64,000 nt of DNA from Terramyces sp. JEL0728. Lineage: Eukaryota > Chytridiomycota > Chytridiomycetes > Rhizophydiales > Terramycetaceae. Of this stretch, positions 45,756 to 60,620 are shown in pieces. Both the position numbers and the translations under genes were made by a program. The stretch's first letter is position 1. Each line of letters starts with the position of its first letter. A model generated the notes under the pieces. The model was not told the origin of the DNA and searched no databases. It saw only the letters and a program-made list of their open reading frames with translations. The stretch lies in assembly GCA_027603945.1 (NCBI GenBank), contig JADIIU010000044.1, positions 39,866 through 103,865 on the forward strand. Direction: 5' to 3'.

Positions 45756-46936
45756 ATGGAAAAGGAAGTCAAAATTGAAATTGAAGAATTCAACTTTCGC
45801 CCTTCAAGGGAGATACTTAGAAGCGAAAGTCAGGAGGTGCACCGAAGGAGAGTGAAAGTTGAAAATGTGGTGGGATACGATTTCCAAGAGTTCCAAATTC
45901 GAGGTGGAAGTGTAGTGGGAAATATTATTATCCCAATTTTGGTTTACACTTTGTGGGCACTCGTCTGGACTGCAACAAACCAAAAAGATATCTATAACAT
46001 CTCCATCCCGAGTGTGTTTATAGTAATTTCATCGACTGTGCTTGGCTTGCTATTGGTTTTCCGAACAAACACTGCATATGACAGGTATTGGGAAGCACGA
46101 AAGTAATTCATGTTAATACAGGCTGTGGAGTTCCTTATTTACGCATTGCCGAAACCTTTCCAGAGTTATTTGGTATGACATTGATGCCAGAGGGGATAAG
46201 AATATAGTATCTCAAAAGCTAGGAGCAATCAACCTTATCGTCGCATACCCGTTTGCATGCAAGCACCATCTTCGCGATGAAGAAGGTTACCATTATGAAG
46301 ATCTGTACAATTTGCTGTTACATATACCCGACTTTCAACCAGGTCAATACCATCCAACTACTGAATCCATCCCCGTCGAAATTTCCTACCATGTTTCGTC
46401 GTATTTGAAAAAGGTTCGAGCAGACGGATTGGTGGATGCTCCTACTGGAGCAATGTTGCTCGTTACTCTCAATAGCATGCTGGATGTTTTGTCAAACTTT
46501 GAAAGAATCGTCTATTCCCCCGTACCTGTTGCTTATGCTATCCACTTGAAGCAGATTATTATGATATACCTCTTGTTACTGCCATTCCAAATCCAAAATC
46601 TTGGCTGGAACGCAATTACAATTACCTTTCTTGCAGCATTCTTCTTTTTGGGCATTGAAGCAATCGGTAAGTGTCCAAATATAAATCTGTCGCAATTAAA
46701 TAAGATTTAATGCAATAATTCACCTAATACAAGGCCACGAAATTGAAAATCCGTTTGGCTATGATGGCAACGACTTGGATCTACTGGGTTTCTGCGAGGA
46801 CATTAAACGAGAATTAGGTAATATGATTGATCGCCCATCAAAACTTTCGTGTTCCGACTGGTCCGCTCCTGTTGATTTGAATTCAATTGACCATGTTCGT
46901 CGTGTTGCGAGTGCACGCAAACCCAAAGCACAATAA
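45756..46936 (+). CDS. Bestrophin paralogue B, second copy
   Basis: Introns 46103-46121 and 46667-46733. A 10-base net difference just upstream alters any longer N-terminus, so translation most likely begins at MEKEVK. One Ile-to-Val change (DHIRRV to DHVRRV) is seen near the end. Confidence 0.87.
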
Positions 46937-47030
46937 ACATCTTGAAAGGACATCTTGTTTATTTTTCATTCTTAGTCTTTGAATGACTAAACACATTCCG
47001 TTCATCCACTGTATTTTTCGATGATACATT

Positions 47031-50000
47031 TCAAATCCAACTCATCCATCCTTCGTACATTTTTGCCAAATTGTTGACGTCGGTAGCACTTCTAATCAAG
47101 TAATCCACATGTTCTTCCACAGAATTCTGCTTGTGATCAGGATTATCGGCTCCATCAAGTTTGGCTTTAATCAACTTTAATACATTTACAGCAGTCAGAT
47201 TTCGGGTTTGTTCTATATTATAACGAGAATTACCTTTGTTAAATCTCTGGATTTCAGATTCGTCCACTGTTTCAGAGGCGGATTTCTGCTCATTTGCGTC
47301 CGCCAGTGAATATTCTTCGATATTCGAATATGTAAATATTGTTGAAATTACCTTTGCAGAGTCACTCGAGATATTGTGCAATAATGTATTCTTTGTTAAA
47401 AGTGAGTTACCAAACCACTGGTCAAGGACAAGTCTTTGCAGTCCTCCAAATCCTCAGACAGTTTGGCCATTTTCAGGGTACAGGCTTTTACATTTTTCCA
47501 TTGATCCTTACACGTCTTGATTAGAATTGGTATTACTATAAAGGAATTCAAGATTTCGTCACTGAATGCCGTGTCTTTGGCGTAGTTTAAGATATTATCA
47601 GTCAGTTTTAAGATTGGCTCCACAATTTTCTTCAGCGATTCAATAGCGTGCTGCATTTTGAGAATGCTGTTTTTCAAGAATTCAATGGTTTCATTTATCT
47701 GGAATCAAAACATAATTACATTTAGATTGTCAATGCTTTTTTCCAAATGTTCGACAGTCCCGTCCACAAGTCCTTTCTGGGTAATCAATTCCAATCGTTC
47801 TTCACAACTTACAGCCGATTCAAGATTCTGGTTGATCTTCCAATTAATCGTACGTATATTTTCCATTGGCAGTCTTCCATTTTCTACCAAAATCACGCCT
47901 TGGCACAAATTTGTTAAACTGGAAATCTACCATTAGTTAGTGGGTACAATCTCCTTTTCCATTGTAAATAAAGTGCCAGCATGCTTTGGGCTTGCTGCAC
48001 TTTGAAGCTCGCTATCATGGTTCGCCAAATCAATATTTAGTTTCTGTAATTGAACTATATGCGATTCCAATGTTTTCAGATACTCTTTTCTGTAGGACAG
48101 TGCCTCAACGCCATCAAATTTAACATACAAGCTTTGAGCATGGATACGCTGGTACCGCTCTAACGCAGCTTTCTTGATTGAAATGAGTTCTTTTGTGCTT
48201 TCTAAACTTGAAATCGCCTTATATTCCAATAACTCTAGATATTTTCCAGTTGCGTTCGCCAAAATAGATTTTTGCATATCCTTCAACCCTTGGACTGTAA
48301 TATCTTCGTTTCTGATGTAAAAATTGAGGATTTTTCTAGAGGAATCAACAAAAGGTACAGAAGTGTTTTCATTCAGAGTGGAGTTGTTGCCCCAAGTTTT
48401 AACCACATTTATGGATATCTCTGAAGATATACTTGATATGTATCGCGTTAGAATGTGAAGCATAGGCTTCAAAAATACTTCGCGAAGAGTCAAATTGAGA
48501 TAGTCTTTGAACGCTTGCTGAGATTTACGGAACTTGGCGTGATTGCGGAATAATTTTGATTCGTCAAATACAATTACAAATTCAGCAGTTGGATCTGTTT
48601 TAATCAAACTGGAATTGGCAATGAAATCGATACCTTCTTTGAAAAACGATCCAATCAACACAACAAATTGTAGAAACAGTTTGTACTTTAGGTTGCTGCT
48701 GTTAGAGCTGCTATTGCCAACCATATCATCAATCATTGAAATCAAGTTACCAATCTTGCTATATATAATTTGTGCCTCCACATCTTCCTCGGACAGCAAA
48801 TGGGTGAACTCTTCGAAACAATCTTGTAGTTGGGCTGCATTTGCAAAGTATTGATTAGAATTAGTTTCTGAACCCAAAACTAAGGCTGCCTCATCTCCGA
48901 GATTACAAATCTTTTCACAGAGCAAGTGAACTGCCGATATGCCTCTTACTATACTCTTGATCGTGAGTGGCATTATTTCTCGAAGAAGGATGAACGAAAG
49001 CTTTTCAAACCCTAGCTGGATTTTTTGAACTTGAAACTGATCAAGATAATCTGCAGCGAGGGTCTTTTGCTTGATAAATCCAAGCTCTGCCAATTGTTTA
49101 AATAAATCCAATATACTGGAAAATACTCCTGCCAGAATAGAACAGTAAATTGGGTCAACAATATTTGGATCAACCTCTGATTGGATTAATTTGGTTGCAT
49201 AATAGGACTGAGTGCTGCTGAAAACTATTGCTGCAGCCTTTTCTCCTAAAAACGATTCAAGCTGATCTTTAATAGGGTTCCCTTTGCTAAACTTATGGGC
49301 AATTAGTCCGAATTCTTCCAGAATATAGAGCATATAACATGTGATCGAAACATTTCTGTTTCCCTGTAATTTCAATCCGATTGTATCCGCTGATTGGACA
49401 GGAGGATTGGATTTGAGATCTGCAACTACTTTTTCAAGTAACTTTAAGCCATCTTCGATATTGAAGATCACTTTGTACATGTTATCCATATGATGGATCC
49501 TTGCCGAGTTTTTGAATCCCAGCAGATTACCGACAGTGTTAAGTCCCAGTTTGCAAGCAGTTTGTGAGAAATCTTCTTCGATCACTGCAGATAGTACATC
49601 CATCTGCTTTCCATAATAATCTTGAGAAACGAAAAGCTTTGAATCGGAATCCAAAAATTTGCTGTACCACTCCAGACTTTTGAGGACTGTTTGGTACATC
49701 ACGGCTCGTCTCCTCTTGGATTCTCCTAATTTATTTCCAAACGGCACGCCAAATTGATTGACATTTTCCTCCTGCAGATTTTTACGAATTTTCTCAAATT
49801 CTTTTTGATAATTGAGCAGAAACTTTTTGTTTTTAAAGTGAGCAGCTTTAATTTCGTCAAAAGTTTCAGAAATAACCAACTTTGCCTGATCCAATTTTTC
49901 TTGGGACGCGTTCAAAATGATTCCTTCGTTGAACTGGCATAGTTCCATTTTCAACACTTCCAACCTATTGAGCGAACTTTCCAAGATTGCCCCCATATGA

Positions 50001-53000
50001 TGGATAGTATTTATATGAACAGGCACTTCAAGATACAGGTCTTGCAGTGACGATTTCTGCTCGTTAATCCTTGATAATAACAGGTTGATATTCACATTGA
50101 GATTTAGTATTTGCTTCTCTGATGTATTGTTGGACGTCCAGTCAACCAGTGGATCATAAATGAAAGCCTCGAGTAGTGTAAGTAGTATTTCTTGGTTCTT
50201 TCGCAGAGTTTTCAGCACTTCCTGGCAAGCGATTCGGAAAGAGCCTTCGATTCCAGTCGGGCCAAAAGCGGTGATAATGTTTTGGGTAAGCCTAAAAGGG
50301 ACAGTCTCTGGAACTCTTAATCGTTTACCCTTTTCAAAACATACATTGAAATCCACATGAACAATACTACCTTCTTCCAAATCAATCAGAATATTGTCCA
50401 AATGTCGGTCGCCTAGCCCAAGAATATAACCTATAATAGACATCACAGCTACTGTTTGTGAAAATTTCTTTGCCTTGAACCACCAAGATATTGGAGTGCA
50501 AGAAGAGCTCCAGAGTTCATTTGCCAATATATCTGGGGGTGTTTCCTTGCAAAGTTCCAAAAATACACTTTTCAATACTTCCAACGGCCATTGATTTCGA
50601 GGGACTGTCTTGCCCAATTTTCCATTTTTGACTGCATTTTGTATTTTACCCATAAAGTTATCGTAAGGTCTTGGGGGATGACTCGCTGCTATATTGACTT
50701 CCTCGTTCTTTTGCAGTAATTTTGCAGTATGTTCCCAATATTGCCATTTGCGATACAGCGAGAAAATCCCGGAAGCGTTATCAATCCACTGAATCATCCC
50801 ATATGATCTTCCATAAGGAATTACGCTGTATGTTCTCGCGTGTAGTTCTCTGGACGACGTGGAATTGTCCGATTGCAGCAACTTGTTTGTGATTTCAATA
50901 AATTGCTGGATCCTTTCATCCAAGTGCAGGTCTTCATGACCTTTAAGTAAATATGAATAAGATTTGCCATTGGACGAGTGTAACTGTATCCTCTTTGGCT
51001 TAGTTTTGGTCGGAATTAATTTCACTTCGTTGAAGCACGAGTCAATCATTACTATTTCTTCCAGTTCTAATCCAGGCATATGAATGGCAGATCCAGATAA
51101 ATTGGCCAAGTATGGACTTAGCGACTTTAATGAAAGAGTGGAATTTTTGATATTCTTCGAGTCATTAGTCATATTTTGCAAGATCTACGTTAATTGCAGC
51201 ACACCTCATTAAAAGGAATCCAAATGGTTGCAAAATCTGTGGATTGATTACAATTTGTCAAAAAGGCAAGCGCAGCCTCAATTAGCTTGGCATAGCGGTC
51301 AATAAATTTGCGTTCATGTGGTGTAACAGCGCCTTTTAGATAGGTGCTTTCACACATCTTTTCAACTGCAAAGATAAGTGGTTTGAGGAGGCTGGATACC
51401 GTTTGGTTAATCAGTTGTGCTTGTTCGGATTCAGCCAGCGAGGTATTTGAATTAATCCTGCTTATATCTCTATTAAGTTTGGTAACTCTTGCTTGGATTT
51501 CTCCGCGCAGATGCTCCAAGCCAGATTGCCACGTCTCCTCCCAGAGCACAGTTATTCTTTGTAATTCCTGTATCCATCTTTTTACATCGTTCACCAAAGT
51601 TTCGTTGTTGATGTTCAGTGAATTAATAATGAAAGCATAAGAATCACTGGATATGGTTTCAGCGTTATCCGAGTCACCCAGTATTGCTGGATAAATAATC
51701 AAATGTGGAGTTGATCCACCAATACGACAAATAAGATTTGCGATTTCTTTACGCACAAACTCTTCAGGGTGGTGTAATCTAGAGAATAGCTGAGGAATAA
51801 CGTTTTTCCACGGCACAAGAGGAGTATCTTTGAACCCTGTTGTAAATAGACCATCCATAGCAATACCATAACGAACAAATATCCGAACCACTCTTAAAGT
51901 GGATGTAATAACTTCCGCCTGGCTAACTTTATGCTACATTAGTGGATAGTTACTTGGTCGTTCATTTCAATCAACGCATATTGATATACTTTGAGATATT
52001 CAAAGTAAGATTCAGCACTAGATTCGAATTTTCCAAATAAAATAGCTTGAATTTGTACCAGCATGCGCTCAATCTGTTCAACCTCCTCATGATTCAACTC
52101 CATTTTCCAGTTTTTGAAATCTTGATAATCTTCCTTTACTTCTCCCAGATTGAACAAGAATGATTTCATAATTTTTTCAAAAAATTCATCAGATTGGTCC
52201 TTGATGACGGATTGGATCGCATGCAACTCTTCGCTGAAAAACTCGGAATGTAAATTTTGTATCAAGTCGTCCAATACTTTTCTTCCAAACCTGTAACAGA
52301 AACTTCCATACATGTACCAAGATTTTGCATATTTAGGTGCAATTTTGGTAGACAATTCAAAGAAACTATTGGCGATCCAATCTTCCAGCTTTGGAAACGC
52401 TTTAAAATCTAACTGTTTACCCAAACACAATTCCATTGATTTCATTGACTTGCTATTCATTTCTAATCGGATAGGCTGATTCCAAAGAGCAAACCAATGG
52501 CAAGCTCTGGCTTTTATTTCCAGATCAAACATATCCGGTTGTTCAATCTGGAAATTAACAGTATCCAACAACAAAACAAAAGCTTGGCTTATGTTGTGCT
52601 GTTCAAAGTTCAATCTGGCTTTCTTGAAAATATTTTTTAGTGCAGCAGATGGTGTAAGGGATTGCTGCATAGAATTGATTAATCTGTTTGCCAATAAAAG
52701 GTTCTTGGTATCACAAGATAGAAAAGTCAAGATATTTGCAATTTCATCCAAATCAGGGTCGCGCTGCTTTTCATTCTTTCTAAACAAATGGTACAGTTCG
52801 ATCCACTGGCCCAGATTCTTTCCATTGATTGTAGCTGAAGAAATACGATCCTTTGGTTTCGCTTTTCCAATTCGTATTCCTGCTTCTTGATTATTAATGA
52901 AATGCATCATGATTTGAACCAACAGGACATTATTGATTGTTCTAAATGTATTGTTTAAAGTGCATGTTGAAATCAAGTCTTGTATCTGTTCAAGCACTGA

Positions 53001-55925
53001 TAAATCCTTTTCCTTGATATTACACACACTCAATTCAAACACGGTTTTCGAAATACCTTTCTGCATCAAAAGCTGCGATATTTCAGTTGTTTTCGAATCC
53101 AATTCATCTGTATTCCAATGATTTAGCATTTTTGATTCGAAAGGATATTTTTCTAATCTGCTCTGGTCCTGCTGGAAGAAGGTTGACAGCGAATCCCAGT
53201 CATTCAACGACATTAGACAATTTACCAGCTATATTAAGGAGATTTACTTGTTGTTGAATAGCATCGTTAACGATATTCACTTCATCGTGGGTTGATAAAA
53301 AATTATTACATTCATTCACTGCATGTTCAAGATTTCCCTGGGTAATGTACGGGTTTATATGCAATGATTTCAATGCGCTCTGTGAACTGAATACTGAATT
53401 ATTTCGAGGGACATTCTTTTTCCAATACTTTTCCAATCCGACTAATCCGTCCGTATCCTTTATACTAACCAGAGTTGTCGATAGCGAATGAAAACATTGG
53501 TAAACATTTTCGTTCCAATCTTTATCATTTGGGCTTTTGAACAGTTCTGATAAGGATTTAAACCCATTTCCTAACACACTTCCATCATTTTCAGATCTGA
53601 TTGCACATTTCGTCATTTTACCTCGTATTCTGGTGAACCAATCTTGGCACACTTTCAAGTTTGCGTTGAAAAACAGAATACAGTGTTTCGGCGGAGTGGA
53701 GCATATATTTGAACATCCTCGTGCAGCATTTAATACTTGAATTTCGAGCATTTCGATAAACATTAGCAAATGCGATTGGCGTTTAAGCAAGTCACAGTAC
53801 TGCTTGTTGTCTGATTTGCTTTTCTGATCGAATAGAGCGATATATGCATCCAGGGTATTTTCAATTGCTTCCAGCGTTTGTAATGGACCTCCAAGCGCAC
53901 ATTTCAATCTTTTCAATACAAGGTAGCGCGCAGCTTCCCACAGTGCCCAATACATCAATGAATCATTGGTAATCAGGGCAGATTGAAGCACATTGGAGAT
54001 ATTGGAATTCGAAAACGATTTCAAAATATTTTCCATTTGGGTAATATAAAACAAAGAAGGTAGCCACTCAGATAGATCCTGCTGCGTGCTCGAAATGTAG
54101 TATTCGTCAATATGCTGAATATAGCTTGCCATTCCTATATAACTAGCTACAAAATTGAAATGGTTTGACTTGAACGTTCCTGATGAAGGTGCTGATATAA
54201 TCAATCTTTTGAATTCGTCATAATTCTGGTTGGGTATAGACAAACACGAATCTATAGGATCAATAGAACATAGGCAAGAGAAAAATGCTTGTCTGGTCGA
54301 TGAATCAATATCATTCAATCGCTGCAAGAATAATTGCTGAACCAGAAAAGTATTATTAAGATTCCTTCTATTCTTCCCAAAAGAACCCAGATATAACGTC
54401 CACATCTCTGCAATCTTGCACTTTATACTCGCGTCCTTTTCGACAACTACTTTAATCCAGAGTTACCGCTTGATTTCAAGTACAAGATCAATGATTGCTC
54501 TAATTTGAGTATTAATGAATCACCAACAACCTTTTTCAGCTGAATTATTCCATAAAGCCAATTTAAACCTAACAGATTTCTTGAATAATGGTTTGGCTTT
54601 GCAAATGTATTTATAATTTGAAATTGTAAATCTATTGCTTCATGATCCTTGGTAAAATACTGATTCGTGTTACATAATTGGTACAAATGAACCAATGTTT
54701 GCTCATTTAGTTTGAGATTGTACAGTTTCTTGAATAAGGGTAATGCGTCATTGTTTTTGTAGACTGAGAATATTTGTAAATAGAAATCAGTTTTGTTTTT
54801 GGCTTTTTTAGTTTCTTCTTGCATCAACAAGAATTCATTCCACAACACTGTGCCAACGTTTCGTTCATTAGATATAATGATTTTCAGCAATTCAAGGATA
54901 TCGTAATTCTGGTAGTCGTTGATGAATTTTGGATCAACAAACAAATTTTTGATTTTATCTGGTCCAGGTAATATTTTCTTTATATTCCTTAAATACTGTA
55001 CTGTACTACTCTGAATCAATTGAAAATGTAAATCATAAATGATATCGTAAATAAAGCTGTACCCAGGATTCAATAAACATACAGAATAGAAATCAAACAT
55101 TATGTCCATATCTTTGGTTTGAGCAATTTCTATTACTGGCAATAAATCAATTTCATTGAGAATATACTTTGAATACACTGATTTGAGTACAACCTGGAAA
55201 ATCAAGAGAATTTTAGTGTTTTTACTTTCTTGCAAATCATCTGCTAAATTTTTTAATAAAGTACAAGTGAAGCTGTAGTGCTCGATAAACAAACTTGATA
55301 ATTCAAGCATAGTGTCTTGGATGGTTACTTTTTGTATATCCGCGTTTTTCTGTATCAATTCGTTCTTGATTGTTTTGTACTGCAGTTCAACGGTATTCGT
55401 CGTTGATTTTTTATTCGACTGCGAGTGATTTTGATTCCCCAATTCGAAAAGAACATTTGATTCTATACTCCATCCAACAAGTAAGTCAATAATTTGTTGA
55501 AAATAATTTCCCAGCTTTCCTTTTGAATGAATAAGGATAATCGCTTCCAAAAGATACTGTAAATCTATTGGCTGGTTCAGCAGCAATACAATGTTTTTCA
55601 AAATCAGGTTGAAATGATCAGTTTCAGTTTCCAGTAATTTAGTCAATAGCAACAGCAAGCTGCTGTCTTTCCGATTGATATTTGTTTCAAACAGCCATTT
55701 GTAGAATGAAAATGTGTTTTCAAAAGTATGTTTAAGAATATACAGCATGGTGAGCGTTTCGTACTGCAGATGATCAATGTAATCTTCTAATTTGAACTTG
55801 AACAAAAAGAAATTGTCTCGGGATTGCAGGATGTGATTTGCTAGTTGTTCCATCCTTTTCTTGCTTGGATCTTTTTTCAATTGGTCCAGGATGATATAGA
55901 TTTTTTTGTCCTTTTCTTTTTTCAT
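47031..55925 (-). CDS. SMG1: SMG1-type kinase, second copy
   Basis: Same eight-exon structure; introns 54447-54466, 51934-51953, 51185-51204, 47927-47947, 47699-47719 and 47391-47410, plus the unclear junction near 53200-53225. The upstream ATG of copy one is GTG here and 9 bases are missing after it, so translation should start at MKKEKDKK. A few residues differ (for example GPSFAM to GTLFTM). The catalytic motifs are unchanged. Confidence 0.93.
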
Positions 55926-56058
55926 GATTGTGTTGAGATTAATGTTCACCTTTTACTGATTGAATGTTTCTGTATTATAGGATAAGATTAGGACGAACAG
56001 GTTAACTTGAGGTTATAAGAGTACCTAAAGAGTAGAGTTTAAAGATAAATGAAAGCCT

Positions 56059-57273
56059 TTATTCGATCGAGTCAAAGCAAGAGGGATCATACGTGTGTCG
56101 GCATAGCAAATCGTACAAATCCTCAGGACACTTGCTGACCAACTCCATAATCCCTTTGATCACTTGCTCGGCATTCAGCTGCACTTGAACCTGGAATCTA
56201 CATTAGATAAAGTTACTTTTTCGCCAGCAATTCTCGTTTTTGCTGTTGCAGAATGACAATAATCGCTAGAATATTCAGGTGGATTCCATATGCAAGGTAG
56301 AAATCCCACAACTTTAATACTTCAGTCAATGGCTTCCAACAAGCGCCAAATGTCATTACCCACGGGAAAGAATATACAGTTGAAGGATAAGCAGACAGTT
56401 GGTTGGATAACTCTGGGTCCAGTTCATATAATAATTTATCAAACATTTTCACTCCTAAATGAACCCCTTCTAGCGCTGGCTGGACATACAATGGACATGT
56501 ATGCTGAATAAAAATAGAAAAAGTGTAGAATGCATCCAGCTCAGGCATGACGTAGATGAACGGAGCCAAAAGCACATTCATTCCTGCATAAAATGGAGGT
56601 TACCTTGAACGTACGTGAATGATAAATTCATGAACCGTGATTTATGCTCTTCAAGCTTCCATACAAAAGCATTCAATATTCGAGTCAACATTGCCAATGA
56701 CACTTGATCGGTAAATGATTTATCAGTCGAAAAAGTGCGAAATGTATCATTTTCAATCTTTTCACTGTACAAACTCGGACCTTTGTATACAAGGTTGATA
56801 TATTCCAACGCATCTATTTTGTATATTCCTAATAGTATTTTCCACACTGAAGCGCGTAATTGTGTTGGAATACCATGTTTTAGTATTAGCAATCTTAGTT
56901 GTTTTAGTGATATTCTTAAATCGCGATCGGTTTGGTTTTTGGAGCTTAACAGTTTATTGTATTCCTCTACAAGGTTGGTTTTTTCTTTGATTGGTTTCTT
57001 GTTTGTTTGTTCGCGTGTTGGTTTCTTTGTATCTGTTGGTTTCTTTGTATCTGTTGGTTTCTTTAGTTCTGTTGCTTTCTTTAGTTCTGTTGGTTCCCTT
57101 GCTTTTGCTATTCCAGTTCTAATAGAAATTGGCTCTCGTTCACGAATAGACGGTCTAACAGGCTCTCGCACAGATAATCTGGTATCTTTTTTCTTTTCCT
57201 CCGTCTTTATTGGTTTTTTAACTGTTCTTTTAGGCTCCTTGTTGAGCGAGTCCGTGGAACTTGATTTACTCAT
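56059..57273 (-). CDS. BUB2: BUB2-like TBC protein, second copy
   Basis: Introns 56584-56603 (acceptor CAG instead of TAG) and 56198-56216. The N-terminal KKPTDT-type repeat has 24 extra bases (two 12-nt units), plus swaps between Pro and Ala in the repeat. The TBC domain is unchanged. Confidence 0.87.
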
Positions 57274-57344
57274 TATTTTTGTAGCTATCGATTAGATTTA
57301 TATTACTAGAGTTCCATCTCTTCATTTTTACTTTTTTTCACGCG

Positions 57345-57699
57345 ATGGATGAAAAAAGGTTCCAAGTTGAATTGGAGTTTGTTCAGTGTCTAAGCAACCC
57401 ACAGTACCTGCAGTTCCTCGCTCAGCAGCGCATATTTGAAAAAGAATCATTCATCAACTACCTCAAATATTTGCAGTACTTTCAAACCCCAAAGTATGCG
57501 AAATACGTTGTGTAATTGTAACTAAGATAGGTTTCCCTACTGTTTACACTTACTGGACTTGCTGCAACACGAATCGTTTAGAAAAGCCTGCGCTTCTGCC
57601 GATACAGTAAACTTTTTACACCAGAAACAGTACAAGCACTGGGAGGCATTTATTAAAGAAAACTCAGTTCCGAATCCACTGGAAGAAAAAAATAATTAG
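57345..57699 (+). CDS. MED31: Mediator subunit 31, second copy
   Basis: The intron (57512-57530) is 19 nt, one less than copy one. The protein appears identical. Confidence 0.95.
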
Positions 57700-57901
57700 A
57701 GTCAATATATGTAATTAGAGTCAAACGTATCGGATTATCAATTGTCTTTACTGCGAGTGTATTCCTTGAGCCATTCTGATTTCAGATCTCTGCATTCCAG
57801 CTGAAGCAGCGCTCAAGTCTGTATCCAGCAGTGGACTCTTCACTGCCAATATATTCTCTGGCAGCCACCAGCAGATCTAGTTTGCTAATCTTGAAACTAA
57901 A

Positions 57902-58580
57902 ATGGTTGCAAAGGACATGACGGAAACACTGCTGAATTACATTCTCTCACATCTCCTCACAATAATATGGTTTCCCTTTCTAAACCCAAAACAAATAAAA
58001 AAGGGAAAGAATAAAATGATGATACCACATAAAAAGACGCTTGTCCTGGATTTGGATGAGACACTCGTTCATTCAACAACAACGGGAGGCAGACATGATT
58101 TCACTGTGGAAGTGCTGATTGACAAGCATATTTGTTTATATTATGTGTACAAGCGACCGTACTGCGACTTGTTTTTGAAAAAAGTATTTGATTCTAATGT
58201 AGGTCAGTGAATGGTTCAAAGTCGTTGTATTTACAGCCAGTATGCCGGAATACGCGGATCCAGTAATAGATTGGCTCGATTCAACCCGCACATTGATTTC
58301 AAAAAGGTATTTTCGAGATAGCTGCACGCCAAGTGGACAATCATTCATGAAAGATTTGCAATTGGTTGAACAGGATTTGTCCAAAGTTATTTTGATTGAT
58401 AACGCTCCATTTTGTTTTGGAATTAATCCTGGTAAGCATCTTTTTATAGTAGATAACGGGGTACCGATTGAAACGTGGATTAACAATACCAAGGACGAAT
58501 GTTTATTGGATTTGTTACCATTCTTGGATGCGCTGCGGTTCACTGAAGATGTGAGATCTGTCCTTTCTCTCAGAGGTTGA
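57902..58580 (+). CDS. NEM1: NEM1/Dullard-type phosphatase, second copy
   Basis: Intron 58184-58202. The coding part is identical at the protein level, while the 150 bases upstream carry many substitutions and a one-base deletion that shifts the longer frame of copy one. Confidence 0.9.
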
Positions 58581-58844
58581 TTATTTTGCATATAATATAT
58601 CCATACATAGTATTTAGGAATTGGTTTATTAATCCACCATCGCTTAAACAAGTTTCTGTATGCATCGTGGATTCTAGCAATCAAGTGCAATAATAAACAC
58701 AAACCAATCTCCTATTTATCGCAATTGCACTCATACAAGGGCTATCCTTGCATATTTTATCGTGGGTTATCCGATTTTTCAAACAATGTAAACATTAGCC
58801 AGCTTACTGTGATTAAGATTTTATTAAAAAAACAAAAATTTCAG

Positions 58845-60475
58845 ACGAGATACTAATAATTGGTGGCTCTATAGCCGGACTGTCTGCCGCAAACGCATTG
58901 CTAAAACGCAACATTCCATTCACGGTATTTGAAAAGGAAAAGAATGAAACGAGGTTTGGAGGAGGTATAGCGCTTCACCATGACGTACTGCCGCTAATAC
59001 AAACATTTCCCATTGATCAATCGGATTTTAAAATGAATATAAATGACATGCTTACTCAAATTGAGTACAGTAAAAATGGGGATATTATACGGATAAGTGA
59101 TATACCATATAAAAGCGCTCATTGGCCAATCATTTACGAGATCTTGGCTGAATCTATACCCGAAGAGAAGATTAAATATGAAAGGGAACTGGTGTATGTT
59201 ACGCAAAACGAGGAAGGAGTGATTGCCGAATTTAAAGGGGGTAGAAAATATAGAGGAAAAGTGTTAATTGGAGCGGATGGATTATTGTCACAAGTAAGGA
59301 GACTAGTATTCAAAAGCGATGTCCTGCGGTATTCTGGCTACTTTGCTTGGCGAGGAATGCTGTCTAAAACACAACTATCCCAAAAATTCCCCGAAGAATC
59401 GTTTATTTTAGAGCTATCAGACAATTGCCATGCTGTAATTTATCACCTTGGCGATTATATCAATTGGCTAGTATATCAGAATGTGGACGATGGAAGTGAT
59501 TATTGCGTTAATCAACAAGAAGTCATTGGGAAAATTAGTCGGAACGCTACTGAAAGAGAGTTGCAAGATTTCAGAGCAATGGTCAAACAAGAATTTCGGC
59601 CTATCCTGGTAGAGCTATTCACCAAAAGTAAGCCATTCATAAACCACATGTACGATAGAGATGTAATCAATAAATACAGTAATGGAAGAGTGCTGCTGAT
59701 TGGAGATGCGGCCCATCCCAGTGTTCCACATTTCATTAAAGGAGCTACTATGGCGATCGAAGATGGGTATCATCTGGGTGATCTTTACAATCCAGATTAC
59801 AAGAAATGGTTTCATGATTTTGAACAAAAAAGAGTAAAGGAATGCAACCAAAATGTGCTGATTTCAAAGAATTTAGGAAGAGTAAAACAGGGACTGGTAA
59901 AGAAAGGAAAAGACTGGTCTTGTAAAATTGATGGCAGAGAATACGCTAGGCTATGCAATGATGGAATTGCACCTAGTTTCGGCTCCAGAGGTTATAAATC
60001 ATCAGATCAATTATGTGAATGTGAAGAGAAGGAAAGAACACCTGAAGGAAAAAGAGAAGATCCAACTCTAAAATCAAAATTAGCTCTGGCAGATCGACAC
60101 AAAAGCTGTTCACTAAAAAAACTAAAATCAAACCATTCAAGAACATTACACTCAAATGAAGATTCAGCTATAATTAAAACGAAAGGCTCAGATTTATCCA
60201 AACAAGTTATGGAAAAAGAAATCAAAAAAGAAGTTGACACGCTGGTGAAATCTCTAAATGCTACCAGGAGCTTTACCCTAAAGCATATCAACAACTCGAC
60301 AAGGAATTCTCCAACTGGATCATTCAGTAATTTGCAAGTGAAAAGGCACGAAACGGCTCTGCTGCATGACAGCAAATGTGATTCAATAAAGACGGAAAAG
60401 GAAAGTAATAGTAAATCCAATTCAATTCAATTAGAAAGGGAGGTGTCTGGGTCTCAAAATTGCAAAGTCATGTAA
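58845..60475 (+). CDS. FAD monooxygenase with CaaX end, second copy
   Basis: Again no ATG precedes the GGSIAG motif, so the start problem is not a single-copy error. Changes include RIGGG to RFGGG, QQFPE to QKFPE, SVNQQEA to CVNQQEV, one extra Glu in the tail and several tail replacements. The terminal CKVM is kept although the tail otherwise varies. A 10-base insertion lies upstream at about 58740. Confidence 0.8.
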
Positions 60476-60620
60476 TAAAGTTATAAAAATTAGTTGCGCT
60501 CTTTGTGAGATCTCTTTAATCTTTTGGATTGCATCTCTGGAGTTAATACATTGGTTTTGGGTCTTCTGATTTCATATCCAAATACCACTGGCAATTATTT
60601 TAATGTGCAAAATTTATGTT

